Below, in pieces: positions 52,501 to 63,939 of a stretch of 64,000 bases of DNA. The stretch's first letter is position 1. Every line of letters begins with the position of its first letter. The notes beneath the pieces are model-generated. The model ran no database searches. It was not told the origin of the DNA and worked only from the letters and a program-made list of their open reading frames with translations. This DNA is from Macrocystis pyrifera (lineage: Eukaryota > Sar > Phaeophyceae > Laminariales > Laminariaceae), in contig JASSKH010000041.1 in NCBI GenBank assembly GCA_031763025.1, positions 2,232,001-2,296,000 on the forward strand. The letters run 5' to 3'. The position numbers were made by a program, and so were the translations under genes.

Positions 52501-54310
52501 AAAAACATACTCTGGTAGGATCTATCCGCTTGCCCCTGCCTGCCTCTGCCTGTCTGCCTCAAAAGACAGATTATTTTTAATCAAAACAGCACCGAAACCA
52601 AAAAGAGCTACAGGGGGGGGGGGGGGGAAGAATATCGGTACCTGGTAAGAGGGCATTTCATTTTCACGCTTCCACCATGAGAAAACCCACAAACACCGGC
52701 AGCTTGCCATCCTGAACTTTGCCTGATTTCCCTGATTCCACAACGATACCACGTCGTCGAAAAGACACACCCGCAGCGTTATTCCTTTCGTCTGCTTCCA
52801 GCTTCCGCGACGATGCGTTGTCGTCCAAAGAAACTGGAGAGCAGCAACGAAAGGGGCACCATGTGAATCCACCGCCGCTACCGCCACCGCCCACCTCCGC
52901 CGTCGCGGACAAAAACATACTCTGGTAGGATCTATCCGCTTGCCTCTGCCTGCCTCTGCCTGTCCGCCTCAAAAGACAGATTTTTCTTAATCAAAACAGC
53001 ACCGAAACCAAAAAGAGCTACAGAGGGGGGAAAGTATATCGGTACCTGGTAAGAGGGCATTTCATTTTCACGCTTCAACCCTGAGAAAACCCACAAACAC
53101 CGGCAGCTTTCCATGCTAAACCTTGCCTGATTTTCCTGATTCCACAACGATACCACGTCGTCGAAAAGACACACCCGCAGTGTTATTCCTTTCGTCTGCT
53201 TCCAGCTTCCGCGACGATGCGTTGTCGTCCAAAAGAACTGGAGAGCAGCAAGGAAAGGGGCACCACGTGAATCCACCGCCGCTACCGCCACCGCCCACCT
53301 CCGCCGGCGCGGACGTAACGATGACGTCTCACGGGCGGCATTACCTTCGGTCGTCGCCGTTACCACAATCGCCACCTCCGCCGTCGCGGACAAAAACATA
53401 CCCTGGTAGGATCTATCCGCTTGCCTCTGCCTGCCTCTGCCTGCCTGCCTCAAAAGACAGATTTTTGTTAATCAAAACAGCACCGAAACCAAAAAGAGCT
53501 ACAGGGGGGGGGGGGGTACCTGGTAAAGAGGGCGTCTCATTTTCACGCTTCCACCATGAGAAAACCCACAAACACCGGCAGCTTTCAATCCTGAACTTTG
53601 CCTGATTTCCCTGATTCCACAACGATACCACGTCGTCAAAAAGACACACCCGCAGCGTTATTCCTTTCGTCTGCTTCCAGCTTCCGCGACGATGCGTTGT
53701 CGTCCAAAGAAACTGGAGAGCAGCAAGGAAAGGGGCACCATGCGAATCCACCGCCGCTACCGCCACTGCCCACCTCCGCCGTCGCGGACAAAAACATACC
53801 CTGGTAGGATCTATCCGCTTGCCTCTGCCTGCCTCTGCCTGCCTGCCTCAAAAGACAGATTATTTTTAATCAAAACAGCACCGAAACCAAAAACAGCTAC
53901 AGGGGGGGGGGGGGGAAGAATATCGGTACCTGGTAAAGAGGGCGTCTCATTTTCACGCTTCCACCATGAGAAAACCCACAAACACCGGCAGCTTTCAATC
54001 CTGAACTTTGCCTGATTTCCCTGATTCAACAACGACACCACGTCGTCGAAAAGACACACCCGCAGTGTTATTCCTTTCGCCTGCTTCCAGCTTCCGCGAC
54101 GATGCGTTGTCGTCCAAAAGAACTGGAGAGCAGCAGCAAGGAAAGGATTCAACAACGATACCACGTCGTCGAAAAGCAAACCCGCAGTTTTTTTCCTTTC
54201 GTCTGCTTCCAGCTTCCGCGACGATGCGTTGTCGTCCAAAAGAACTGGAGAGCAGCAAGGAAAGGAGCACCACGTGAATCCACCGCCGCTACCGCCACCG
54301 CCCACCTCCG
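49561..54310. repeat. Higher-order tandem satellite, family 1
   Basis: Nine units beginning TCATTTTCACGCTTCCACCA at 49595, 50299, 50882, 51368, 52071, 52658, 53062, 53537 and 53947. Unit lengths are about 704, 583, 486, 703, 587, 404, 475 and 410 bp. The 704-583 pair recurs as 703-587 with nearly identical sequence, so a block of about 1.77 kb was itself duplicated. Within a unit come a CACGTCGTCGAAAAGACACA block (once to three times), CCACCGCCGCTACCGCCACC, ATACCCTGGTAGGATCTATC, CTCTGCCTGCCTCTGCCTG and a G run before TACCTGGTA. Open frames of up to about 196 codons exist on both strands. No protein family is recognised. Confidence 0.93.
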
Positions 54311-54665
54311 CCGTCGCGGACGTAACGATGACGTCTCAGGGGCGGCATTACCTTCGGTCGTCGCCGTTACCACAATCGCCACCTCCGCCGCCGCGGACAT
54401 AACAATCGCTTTCACGGCCAGCGTAACCTACGGTCGCCGCCGCTACTGCCACCGCCTCCTCCGCCGTCGCGGACATAGCAATCGCGTTTCACGGACAGCG
54501 CAACCTGCGGTCGCCACCGCGAGCACAATCGTCAACTCCGCCGTCGCGGACATAACAATCGCGTTTCACGGAAAGCGTAACCTACGGTCATCGCCGCTAC
54601 CCGCCACCGCCACCTCCGCCGTCGCGGACATAGCAATCGCTTTTCACGGGTAGTGTTACCTAATG
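54310..54665. repeat. ~60-70-bp tandem repeat, family 2
   Basis: Units of CGCCGTCGCGGACATAACAA TCG.TTTCACGG..AGCGTAACCTACGGTCG, grown out of the last block of the family 1 unit. Confidence 0.85.
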
Positions 54666-54795
54666 TCGCCGCGATATTGTGTATTGTCAGGAAAAACAAG
54701 TCTGAACGCCAACACAGAGGACGTACAGACCTACGGTCGCCTTGCGACAAAAAAAAAAGAACAGAAACAAAAAATAATCTGGACGCCAACACAAA

Positions 54796-55700
54796 GTGCG
54801 CCCAGAATCACTCACTAACCCCAACGACCATTTAACCAGGCGACACGGCATGGGACCCCTCGCGCGGCAAGGCACCGTACCGTACCGCGGTAGTTCAAAT
54901 CCTCCATCACACCCAAGCCTGAAGCGAGGCAAGCAAAAATTATTACCCGAGCGAGACCCACATTTCCGGAGAGGAAGGACCCTGACCGCTGAGATAGCGT
55001 GAACGCGACCACCCACCATCGTCTTACCAAAATAAAAAACAAAATAAATTTATCCCAATGACCAGCCAGTCGGTTCGAACGGCAGTGGGACCCTCGCTCG
55101 GCAATGCGCTGTACTGTACAGCGGCAGCGCAGACATTCCAGCACACCTCAGCCGAAAGCGAGGCAAGTACACGTCGTTGCCCCTGCGAGACCTATAGCCC
55201 GTTCCGGAGAGGAAGGACCCTGACCGCTGAGATGACGTGCCCGCGACCATCCACGATCGCATTACCGAAATAAAACCACAAAAAACGTATCCCAATGACC
55301 AGCCAGTTGGTTCGCATGGCAGGGGGACCTTCGCTCGGCAACGCGCCGTGCTATACAGCGGCGGCGCAAATCTTCCATCAACACCGAAGCCGAAAGCGAG
55401 GAAAGCACACGTTGTTACCCCTGCGAGACCTATAGCCCGTTCCGGGGAGGAAGGACCCTGACCGCTGAGATGGCGCGCCCGCGACCACCCACGATCGCAA
55501 TATCAAAATACAAACAGGAAAAAAAACAATCCTAACCACCAGTTAGTCGGCTCTTATGGCAGGCGGGGGGGGCGACTCGCTCGGCAACGCGCAGGACCGT
55601 ACAACGGCAGCGCAAATCCTCATCACACCAAAGCAACGAGCGGGCCAAGTAAACTTTCGGTACCCCCGCGCCTACATCTAGAGCCCATTCCGTAAAAAAA
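54796..55700. repeat. ~235-bp tandem repeat, family 3
   Basis: Four diverged units starting near 54818, 55053, 55289 and 55529, each with CCAATGACCAGCCAGT, CTCGCTCGGCAA.GCGC, GAGGAAGGACCCTGACCGCT and CGCGACCA.CCACGATCG. Confidence 0.85.
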
Positions 55701-55904
55701 AGACACAGACAGGGGACCGGAACCTGTCTGGAAGAATTAAAAAATAAAACACACCCAGTCGGCACGTACACAACCTCTGTTGCTCGTAACGATGCACCAG
55801 GCCGACCGCGATTTTTACACAAACCGCTGCTGCTACTGCGGCGTAAAACACACACAGACACACACCGCAGGATCAGCAGCAGGCACGTTCACGCCATCTC
55901 GCGT

Positions 55905-56032
55905 TTAACGGCGTTTGTGCAAACTCACGCTTCGCGAGGGGCTGCGTCTTTCCCCCCGACGCCTGCGGTCGACCGAAACCTTCCCATCCTTCCCCCTCTC
56001 CTCACAACCCCCACTCTCACGCCCACCACACC

Positions 56033-56067
<35 letters not shown>

Positions 56068-58749
56068 TCACCACCGCTGCTTTTCCCCCTGGCGAGGCGG
56101 CGGCCCTCTCCGCACCGGCGGCCGTGAGGACGCTCATCGTGGTCGTGTTGTCGGTCTCCGTCTCGCGCTCCCCGCCCGCTGTCCCTCTCCTGCCGGCGGT
56201 GCAGCTGGTCGCCCCTACCCCAGCTGCGGGAGCGGTAAGCTCGGCGGCGGCGGGGGTCGTCCCTCGACATCGACCTTCCGTGGTGGTCGCGCCTCTCGCG
56301 GCTCCTCGACCGGCTGTGGTAGTCAAGCTTCTCGCGGCTCCTCGTGTGGCTGCGGCTGCGGTGGCGGGCGGGCGGACTTCTCGTCCGGTTCCGGCGGCCC
56401 GTCGGCGGGCTCTTGGTACGACTGCGGCGGTGGGGGGGCGAACTGTTGGTTGGGCTGCGGCGGCGGGGGGGCGCGGCCTTGGTGCGGCTACGGCTACGGC
56501 TTCGGCTGCGGTGCCGGGAGGGCGGGCTCCTCGACCTGGCGGGGGGGGGCGAGCCCTCGCGCAACTCCGGGAACGCTCCCTGGACGCCTTGCCGACAGAC
56601 CGCCGGTCCCGGTCAAGGTGACGCCGGGTCTCGCTACGGCTGCGGTCTCTCGCCGTGGTACGCCCGACCGCACGGCTGTCCTTGCTGCCGTCGCGCCCCC
56701 GGATGTCGCGGCGGCGCAGCGTCTCCCGGACTGGTGGAGGGCTTCTCCGCCTTTCGCGGTCGTACGAAATGCTGGTGTCGCGGTCCCTACAGTCCCTGCG
56801 GTCCCCGGAGTCGCCGCTGCTATCGCCGCTACTGCTGACAACGCTGCCATCCGCTTTGCTACTCTTTCCGCGGGGAAGCTTGATGTCTGCGACGCTTCCC
56901 TGGGGGATTGATGTGATCTCTAGGTTTCTTGAGGTAGAGGTGTTGGTGTCGGCTTCCAGCCGCGCCGCGACTTTCGCCGCCGCCGCCAGACCGGACGGAG
57001 CGGTGACAGTGGGGACGGTGGCAGCAGCCGAGGCCACCTTCTTGCCATTCGTGGTAGGTAGTCGCGCGGCATCTGTGTTCCCTCTAAGTTCTGCCAGGGG
57101 CTTTGAAGAAGCGAGCCTAGAGGCACCACAGGCAGTAGCAGCAACAACACCGCCAGTGATGTAGGAGGGAATGATACGCGCCGTGATCGCCGCAACAGCA
57201 GCTTCAGCCATCGCGTCAATATCGGCAGCCTCCTGCGTCACATCAGCAATACCGCCGCCAGAAGTAGCAGCAGGCGCGGCAGCCGTACCCTCTGCTGCGG
57301 CTGCCACCTTCTTCTTCTTCTTCTTCTTCTTGACCGCCACGTCTGCGCCCCCGACACTAGCCCCGACCTTCGCGGGCGCGTCGCCAGCGCCCGACAGCGC
57401 CGCACCATGCCGGTTCTTCTTCTTCCGCACCACACCCTTCTCCGCACCACCGCCCATACCCTCTGCCCCTGCCGCTACAGCAGTCAGCTTTTTCCCCTCC
57501 TCGAAAACGCGGCCTTCTGCCGAAGCAGCCGGTGACTCCTTCGAGGACGGTCCCATCTTGCCGACCCGCGAGCCATCGTTCCCTTCCGTCATCACCACCG
57601 CTTGCGAAGAATTGGCACCCACCGCCGACGAAGAGAGCCTCTGCCTCACAGCGAGCGCAGCTTTACTAACAGACGTAGCGTGACCGCCCTCGCGCCGGTT
57701 CTCCTTCGGCGAGGCGGTCGGAGACCGGTCCCCCCTCGAGGGCTCCATCTCCTTCGGCTCAACATTCTCGAAACCGGTGATCCCCGCTCTTGGCGCCGTC
57801 GACTTGGTGGGCAGTTCCTTCCCCTTCCGAATCGTTCCGGACCCATCCGGGGAGGACGCCCCTCCTGACCCGTCATCCTTCTTGGGCGCCACAGCAGAGG
57901 AAAGCTCGGGTGCGGCGCCCCCCCGAGACAACGATGCCGCTTTCTTCCTCGAACCAGACGCAGGCTTCTTGGTCGTGGGAACCTCATTTCCAGTCGACGG
58001 AGTCGCGGTGTCAGTCTTGCTGGCTGTGGACGGCTTCTCCTTGGGTCTCGGCCCCGACTGTTCCTTAGACGGGGAAGATGCCGTCGCCGCCGGGTGTGTC
58101 TTCTTGACGCCACCGGCCACCGTAGAAGCGCTGCCCTTGCCCTTTCGGGTGAAGTCAGCTTTCACGCCGCTAGTCTGTCCCGCGATACCACCGCGGCCGC
58201 GGCCGTCGCCCTTCTCCAGCCTAACCTTCTTAGCGGCGCGGAGTGCTTCGTCGGCAGCCGCCTGTAAGCGCTTCCGCTTGGCATCAGACACCATCCCAGG
58301 AGCGGCGGCGGCGGCAGCGGCGGTTGGTTGCGACCGGCCCGTACTTGCCGGCCGCTTATCCGCAAGCCTCCGCAACCCCGCCCTCTCAACTACCGCCTCC
58401 TCGGGAACACACCAACCATCTTCCCACTCCTTGGGAGCCTCAGGCTTGGACGTTTTGTCTGCCGGAAGAGGGGCAAGCCTTTTAAATCCCGTCCCCATTC
58501 CCTGCCCAAACTGGAGCCCCTTTCTCCGAGGTGGGGGCGCCGGCGATGCAGCAGCAGAAGCAGAATGAGGAGCAGTCGCCTGTTCAGCCTTGCCTTTGCT
58601 AGCTGTAGGGGGCGAGCTTGCAGCACCAGAAGTAGCACCCAATAGATGGGATGAGTTCGTGGAGGATGCACCCGGTGCCGTAGGTGCAGGAAAGCCTCCA
58701 CCGAGAGCGGGGATTGAAGTGGCAGCTAACGACGCCACCGATGACAAAC
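55905..58749 (-). CDS. Arg/Ser-rich, low-complexity protein (possible splicing-related)
   Basis: A roughly 950-residue protein read leftwards. The N-terminal part (from about 58749, after an acceptor-like GGTGGTGCAG) has GLQFGQGMGTGFKRLAPLPA, then EWEDGWCVPEEAVVERAGLR and a basic segment (AKRKRLQAAADEALRAAKKV). The middle is Ser/Pro/Ala/Lys-rich with a run of eight or nine Lys (near 57317-57342). From about 56900 it becomes Arg/Asp/Ser-rich (RDRSRSETRRHLDRDRR). At a run of nine G on the + strand (56541-56549) the sensible frame moves to one with RSRSRSRSRTKAAPP and many RS dipeptides, ending SVSLHKRR and TAA at 55905. RS domains occur in nuclear splicing factors; that role is inference. Upstream the frame stays open to 58903, but that part looks intronic. 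The translation start is not located. Confidence 0.6.
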
Positions 58750-58924
58750 CTGCACCACCAGCGAAAGGCACAACGGAGGAGAAAAAAGACGTACGGAATC
58801 GCCGTGGGCACCCGTACAGCACAACAGGAAAACGTAAGTTGTGTATACACTGCCATATGTTCCGTATTCGTGTGATTAATTTAAACATAGAAAAAAGACT
58901 CACTTTTCATTTCGTGTAAATTAC

Positions 58925-59250
58925 AGGCGATAAATTTGTAACTCTAGGAAGCTCAAATTTTCCAGGGCTTTCCTCGGGATTTTTCCCGTCGTTAAAATCT
59001 CGCGGGATTCCACGGGATACGGGATAATCCCGTGATCCCGTGGAAATTTGAAAATCCCATTCCCGTCCAAACTGATCCCGTGGAAATGTTCGCGATCCCG
59101 ATCCCGTCCCGTGCTTTTTTTACAATCCCGATCCCGTGCAAACCAGTCCCGTGAAATTTGAGATTTCACAAATCCCATCCAAACCAGTCCCGTGGTTTCG
59201 TGGTCCCGCGGGATTTATCCCGTGATTTCTGATACAACGGGATTTTCCAG
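58925..59250. repeat. GATCCCGTG/CGGGAT repeat cluster
   Basis: Many GATCCCGTGGAAATTTGA and CGGGAT units in varying order, with AATCCCATTCCCGTCC variants. It lies between the RS-rich gene and the hAT element. Confidence 0.75.
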
Positions 59251-59261
59251 GGATTTTTGGT

Positions 59262-59332
59262 GTGTGGCTTAGCGGTTAGACGTGCTCAACTCAAGGCAGA
59301 AAGTCATGCTTTCGAACCTTGCCTGTAACATT
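59262..59332 (+). other. tRNA-like segment with A and B boxes
   Basis: TGGCTTAGCGGTTAGACG resembles a polymerase III A box, and CTTTCGAACCTTGCC about 30 bases on resembles a B box. The stems of a true tRNA do not form well, so it may be a SINE head or a decayed tRNA gene. Confidence 0.3.
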
Positions 59333-59587
59333 AGTTTTTCAAATGTGCTATGTACGTATATTTTCCAGATATTTTCTATGCTAATTTCCTATATTAAAAA
59401 AGTTTTCGTTTTACGTAATAATAAAAACCACTTTTTCAAAAGTTTTTTTTTAAGAAAAATAATTCAGTGTGATCAAAAACGACACGAATGCATGACACGC
59501 CGTCTATACAACGCGGGCGCCACTCTTTTATGGCCTGCACACGCACAAGCTACAACCCCGATCTTGGCAAGAGAGGGGCAGGACGTC

Positions 59588-60062
59588 ATGAGCGGTGCCG
59601 GGACAACTGCCAGCGATGGCGTGCCGACGAGTGAAGTGTTTGAGGTTGAACCATCGTCGGCCGCAGAACCAGAGCCTGTGGATGATGGGTCTGCTGATTC
59701 TGTTGCTGCTGTTGCTGCTGTTGCAGCTCCTGAGACGCAGGTGGGTGATGGGGGTCATGTCGCACGCCACGAAGTGATCCAAACGGAGAACGGGACAGCG
59801 GTGAACGTCACCGTAGTCCCTCATCATGGAGGCAAGAACGCGAAGCGGTCCTGGGTTTGGCAGGTCATGTATAAATTCACCCCGCCGGTGAAAGGCAACA
59901 ACGTGTACTGTGGAGCCTGCCGTCATTCCATGTTGTGGAAAGGTGAATCGGGAACCAGCGGCTAGAAAAGGCATTACCACGCGAAGCACAAAGAGCTCTA
60001 CGACAAGCTCATGGAGGATCACGACGTGACAGAGTCCAACGCGGAGATTGCTGCAGCCATCG
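59588..60062 (+). pseudogene. hAT exon 1 (BED zinc finger, internal stop)
   Basis: Starts MSGAGTTASDGVPTSEVF, an acidic Ala/Val-rich leader. The finger has CGAC and HYHAKH, separated by TAG at 59963 where related fingers have a hydrophobic residue (TSGLKRH pattern), so a single substitution of a Leu codon is likely. Ends ATCG|GTGAGA in phase 1. Confidence 0.75.
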
Positions 60063-60892
60063 GTGAGAGTACTATAATAGTATGTCGGTTGTTTCTTTTG
60101 GTTTTATCTTTCATGTTCTCTATGTTTTTTTATCTGGGCATTACTCGCACGCGCGTACACGTACAAAAAGTAGTTGTTTTACGTTCGAGTACAGCTACTA
60201 ATAGCGTTGTATAATACTACGTTTCGTACCGCTTTTTTTCTATCAACCTTTTGGGATTGCAGAGGGGAAGCTTATCGAACAAAATCTTTAAAAAAAAATG
60301 ACGAATACCTGACAAAGCATACCTCGTACAGCAGTACAGCACATAGGCACCAGATACCCTGATACATCAGTGGTATGATAAGTACGAGTACCAGATATCA
60401 TAGTATACTCGTATATCTTACGCATACCAGCTATGATCGTTTTCAAGAATATTACACGTTATGATGTCAGATGATATCATACGAACGTGATATTACGTAA
60501 TACTATAATATTAATAGTACTCTCAGGTATTTTAATACCTATCAGGTTCCAGTACCAGGTACAGCAGACAGAAACGTAAAACACAAAAAGCTACTCGTAC
60601 GTACGCGTACGAGTATACCTGGTAGTTGATATCTGCTAGTTAAACACCAGGTAGTCACCAGCTGACAGTTGCAGCCGCTGTAAGTGTTGCAGATTACAAT
60701 GTATATACTATGCTATATACATGAGTACAGCAGTAGGTACCTATGTACCGACTAGGTTGTACTGCTGTTCCTGCGTATTAAACTTGCCTAAATACTGAAT
60801 ACTAAATACAGCTAAGGAAGAGTCGTCATGCATTCCTGTTTTGTCTCTGATCCTGACTTCGTGCCGTCCGATTTTCCGTTATTTTTCTGCAG

Positions 60893-61460
60893 CTCTTGAT
60901 CCCGCGGACCAGCCGTCATCAGGCAAGGGAAGTCGGGCATCATCAGGCAAGGGAAGTCCAGCTGGCAAAAAGGCCTCGACAACGTCATCGCTGTCGAGGT
61001 ACATGGCTCCGAAGCTTCTGGCCAAGACGAAGGAGATGGCCGACCGCCGATACGCCATTTGGTGCGCTGTTGACCTGAGGCCGCAGGTCATGCGCCACGA
61101 CGACGGCTACAAGCTGCACACGGGTGTGCTGTGCCCCGACTACGTGGAAACGGCAATGTCCGAAGCCACTTTCAACACGAACCCGTCGAAGCTCTATGGC
61201 GAGGTCAGCACGAACGTGAGGGAGGGCATCAGGCTGCACCGAGAGTCTTGCTTGAAGCTTGGATACAGCGGGCCTTTCCTCGGTGCTCAGCTGGACCTCA
61301 CGACGCACGGCACCGAGGAGTACATCACGTTCTGTGTCGTATGTCGCCGAAGGCGACACAGAGATCACGCGCGTCGGCCTTGCGACACGAGCTTTTCCTG
61401 GGACTCACACCGCTGCCGACCTCTAGCCATGGATCGAAAAGGCGAGTGCAGAAATTGTCG
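60893..61460 (+). pseudogene. hAT exon 2 (frame break)
   Basis: Starts LDPADQPSSGKGSRASSGKG in phase with exon 1. After EEYITFC the sequence continues one frame over as SYVAEGDTEITRVGLATRAF and PGTHTAADL, then TAG and WIEKASAEIV. Confidence 0.7.
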
Positions 61461-61754
61461 TGTAGTCGCTTCGTCAATGTGCGGTAGTTAAATTCTAACT
61501 TCCACCTGTCTTATTTTTTTTTATTTTTGCCAGGAGGCTTGTAGGTAGCCCGATGTTATATTACTCGGCACTTAATTTGTCGATTATATGCGTCGAGTTT
61601 CTGCTTTCTGTTTTCCGTTTAGTGTTCCTTTTTTTTGTCACCACGACGCAGGGTTCACAAAATATTTTACCAGCTGTCGATACAACCCTTGACGATATTT
61701 TCTGTTTTCCCGTGGTCTGTTTTTGTTTTTTGTTTGGCGATGCTGAACGTACAG

Positions 61755-62110
61755 CTGACGACAGAGCATCTTGCGCGGATCATGGGGGAAGACGTGAGGC
61801 CAAAAGACGTGTTCCTCGCCTTCACTGTGGACCAGGGCCGGAACGTGGTGAACGCGTGCAAAAACTTAGGCGTCGACGTCATCAAGTGCAACGCCCACCG
61901 CCTCAACTCCACCACGATGTGGGCTTCGGGCCTTGCGGGCAGCCCCAGCACGTGCAAGAACCCGGCGGTTGAAAAGCTCATCAAGAGGCTGGCGGCGTGC
62001 GTGGGTGTTTTCAGCCACTCCGCGGTCAACAACGACGAGCTGAAGGAGATCCAGAAAATCCAACAACCTTCCGTGAAGATCTACGATCTCATCCGACGCA
62101 ACGACACGAG
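61755..62110 (+). pseudogene. hAT exon 3 (core)
   Basis: Encodes LTTEHLARIMGEDVRPKDVF then LAFTVDQGRNVVNACKNLGV, KCNAHRLN and IKRLAACVGVFSHS, ending NDTR in phase 2. The Asp of FTVDQGRN is the candidate catalytic residue, by family comparison. The acceptor is CGTACAG. Confidence 0.8.
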
Positions 62111-62508
62111 GTGCGTACGCACTAGCTGGATTATTGTCAGGAAGCTTGAAAATTGTTGTGACGGAAATACATGCGAACTTAAACTTAGACATCACAAAAA
62201 ACGTTTTGTTAACCCTTTTGGGGCCCGGAAAACCAGCTGCAAAAAAAAATCGATCGTTTGAGTAGTCGATGCTGAGCTTCGTGCTGTAAAACTAGGGTTA
62301 GGATATATTTTACATTTTAGATATTTCACTTTATATGGGTAGTTCGGAATGGTGGAGTAATTTAGAGCGCAACTCTTTCGTGATGTCGACCGTCGATTGC
62401 TTGCACCCTGATACGTTTTTTCGTTTTTTCTTACCACCGCCGACCACCCCCCCCCCTTTCGTATCATTAATGTATTGTGTCCTGCTGGGCTGCATCTTGC
62501 ACGAACAG

Positions 62509-63650
62509 GTGGATCAGCCAGCACAAAATGATGGCCCGGTTAGTCAACCTGAAGAAGTCCATCGTGGAGTACTTCAAGCAGCACTCCAACAACGCACGGA
62601 AGCTGGCAGCCCGCGAGTGGTCCGTTACCAACGAGGTCTGCAGTCTGCTGGACGTCGTCGCGGAGGTGACCACTCGCATCCAAGGGTCCGTAGACACGCA
62701 CGTCAGCCAGACGCTGTTCAACATGCTCGAGGTCAAGCAAGTTCTGGGCGGCGAGAACCACGCCATTCGCACACCCTACCAAGCCTACGCCGACGCCGAC
62801 GCCGACGGGGATGTGTCTACGGATCTTACGAGCATCGAGGGCCTAACCGCTGACGCACAGAAGGTGCGGGCGGTGTTGCTTGAGGTCATGGGCGCTAAGG
62901 AGTTGGGGGAGGTCCGCCTGAAGGCACAGCACATTTGCGTCATGTTGGACCCGAGGCGGAAGACTTGTTCGGAATTCCATCTCGTCAACGGTGGCGTAGA
63001 TGTTCAGATCTCTGCTGAGTGCTACGTGAAGCAGGTTGACGACATGTTTGTGGATAAGCAGACGGCATCTTCTTCCGCCACTGCGTCGGCCGTGGGGGGG
63101 GGGGGGGGGGGGGGGGGCGACGGAGGCCAGGAGCCTTCGACCAAGAAGCCCAAAGCCCTTTCGGTATTGGAGGAGAGGCGCAAAGAACGGAATGCAGCGA
63201 AACTGGTCAGTGGTGCCGCGGTTGGATCTCAGGGGACGGTCGGGTCGCGGAGCATGCTCATTCAACGGGAGCTGCGGGTGTACCTGGCGGAGGACGAGCA
63301 CCCTGAGGTGGACGACTTCTCACTCCTGGGATTCTGGCGGGAAAGGAGCACGCGTCGTGCATGCGAGACGACGGGCGACGCCAACAACACGGGAACGATG
63401 CCGCATTTGGCGCTCATTGCTCGGCTGTACCACGGGATCGAGTCCACCAGCTGTCAGGCGGAGATAAACTTTTCTGCGCTGTCATCCCTATTTAGCAACC
63501 TGCGCGGCTCCATGCTGCCGGGCAAAGTCGAACAAATGATGTTCCTCCGGCTGAACATGTTTTTATCCCGGAGATTAGGGTCCTTAATAAGGCCAAGCAG
63601 GAGAAAAAACGGGCGGCAGCCAAGTGCGCCGACAAAGTTGCCATGGTGCA
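62509..63650 (+). pseudogene. hAT exon 4 (core end and dimerisation domain)
   Basis: Starts RWISQHKMMARLVNLKKSIV, contains a poly-Gly stretch from a G run (63093-63117) and ends in the hAT dimerisation domain. After LRLNM the plausible frame moves by one base at T5 and reads FIPEIRVLNKAKQEKKRAAA. Confidence 0.82.
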
Positions 63651-63939
63651 GAGGGTTCGCAAGTTGCAGCTGCGCTGTAGTTGTTTGGGCTGTTTCGTTT
63701 CGTTTCGTTTCTTGTTTTTTCCTGCAAGTGTGCTGTCATGCAGGTTTTTTTTTTGTGGCCTTTTTGTTTGTAACCTGACATCCCCCAGTTTTCTATGGGT
63801 GAATTTGTTGGGTACAACCAAACACGAAGAATACGATGCGAGTCTTTGCGTTTACAGTTTACCAGGTATACTCGTACGTTGTCGACAGGAGGGGGAGGTG
63901 TCGTCGTTTTTGTTTTATGAGTACCACATTCGTTAGAGC

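Larger units (their letters stand above)
59588..63936 (+). pseudogene. Degenerate hAT transposase gene (BED finger, hAT dimerisation domain)
   Basis: A hAT-superfamily cut-and-paste transposase in at least four exons: 59588-60062, 60893-61460 (approximate end), 61755-62110 and 62509 to about 63650. Exon 1 ends with a BED zinc finger (WVWQVMYKFTPP, CGAC, then HYHAKH). Exons 2-3 hold the catalytic-core region (HTAADL, LAFTVDQGRNVVNACK). Exon 4 ends with the dimerisation domain (PHLALIARLYHGIESTSCQA, then EINFSALSSLFSNLRG). Splice phases agree at 60062/60893 and 62110/62509. Damage: TAG at 59963-59965 inside the finger, a frame break near 61336, TAG at 61424-61426 in the corrected frame, and a break in T5 at 63560-63564. 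The terminal inverted repeats and 8-bp target duplication were not identified. It is probably immobile. The 3' limit is the last stop in the corrected frame and may be overestimated. Confidence 0.82.

Noticed and set aside
55917-56621. 234-codon + strand frame
   Set aside because: It lies opposite the RS-rich coding sequence and has only Ala/Val/Pro-rich content, typical of an antisense shadow of Arg codons.
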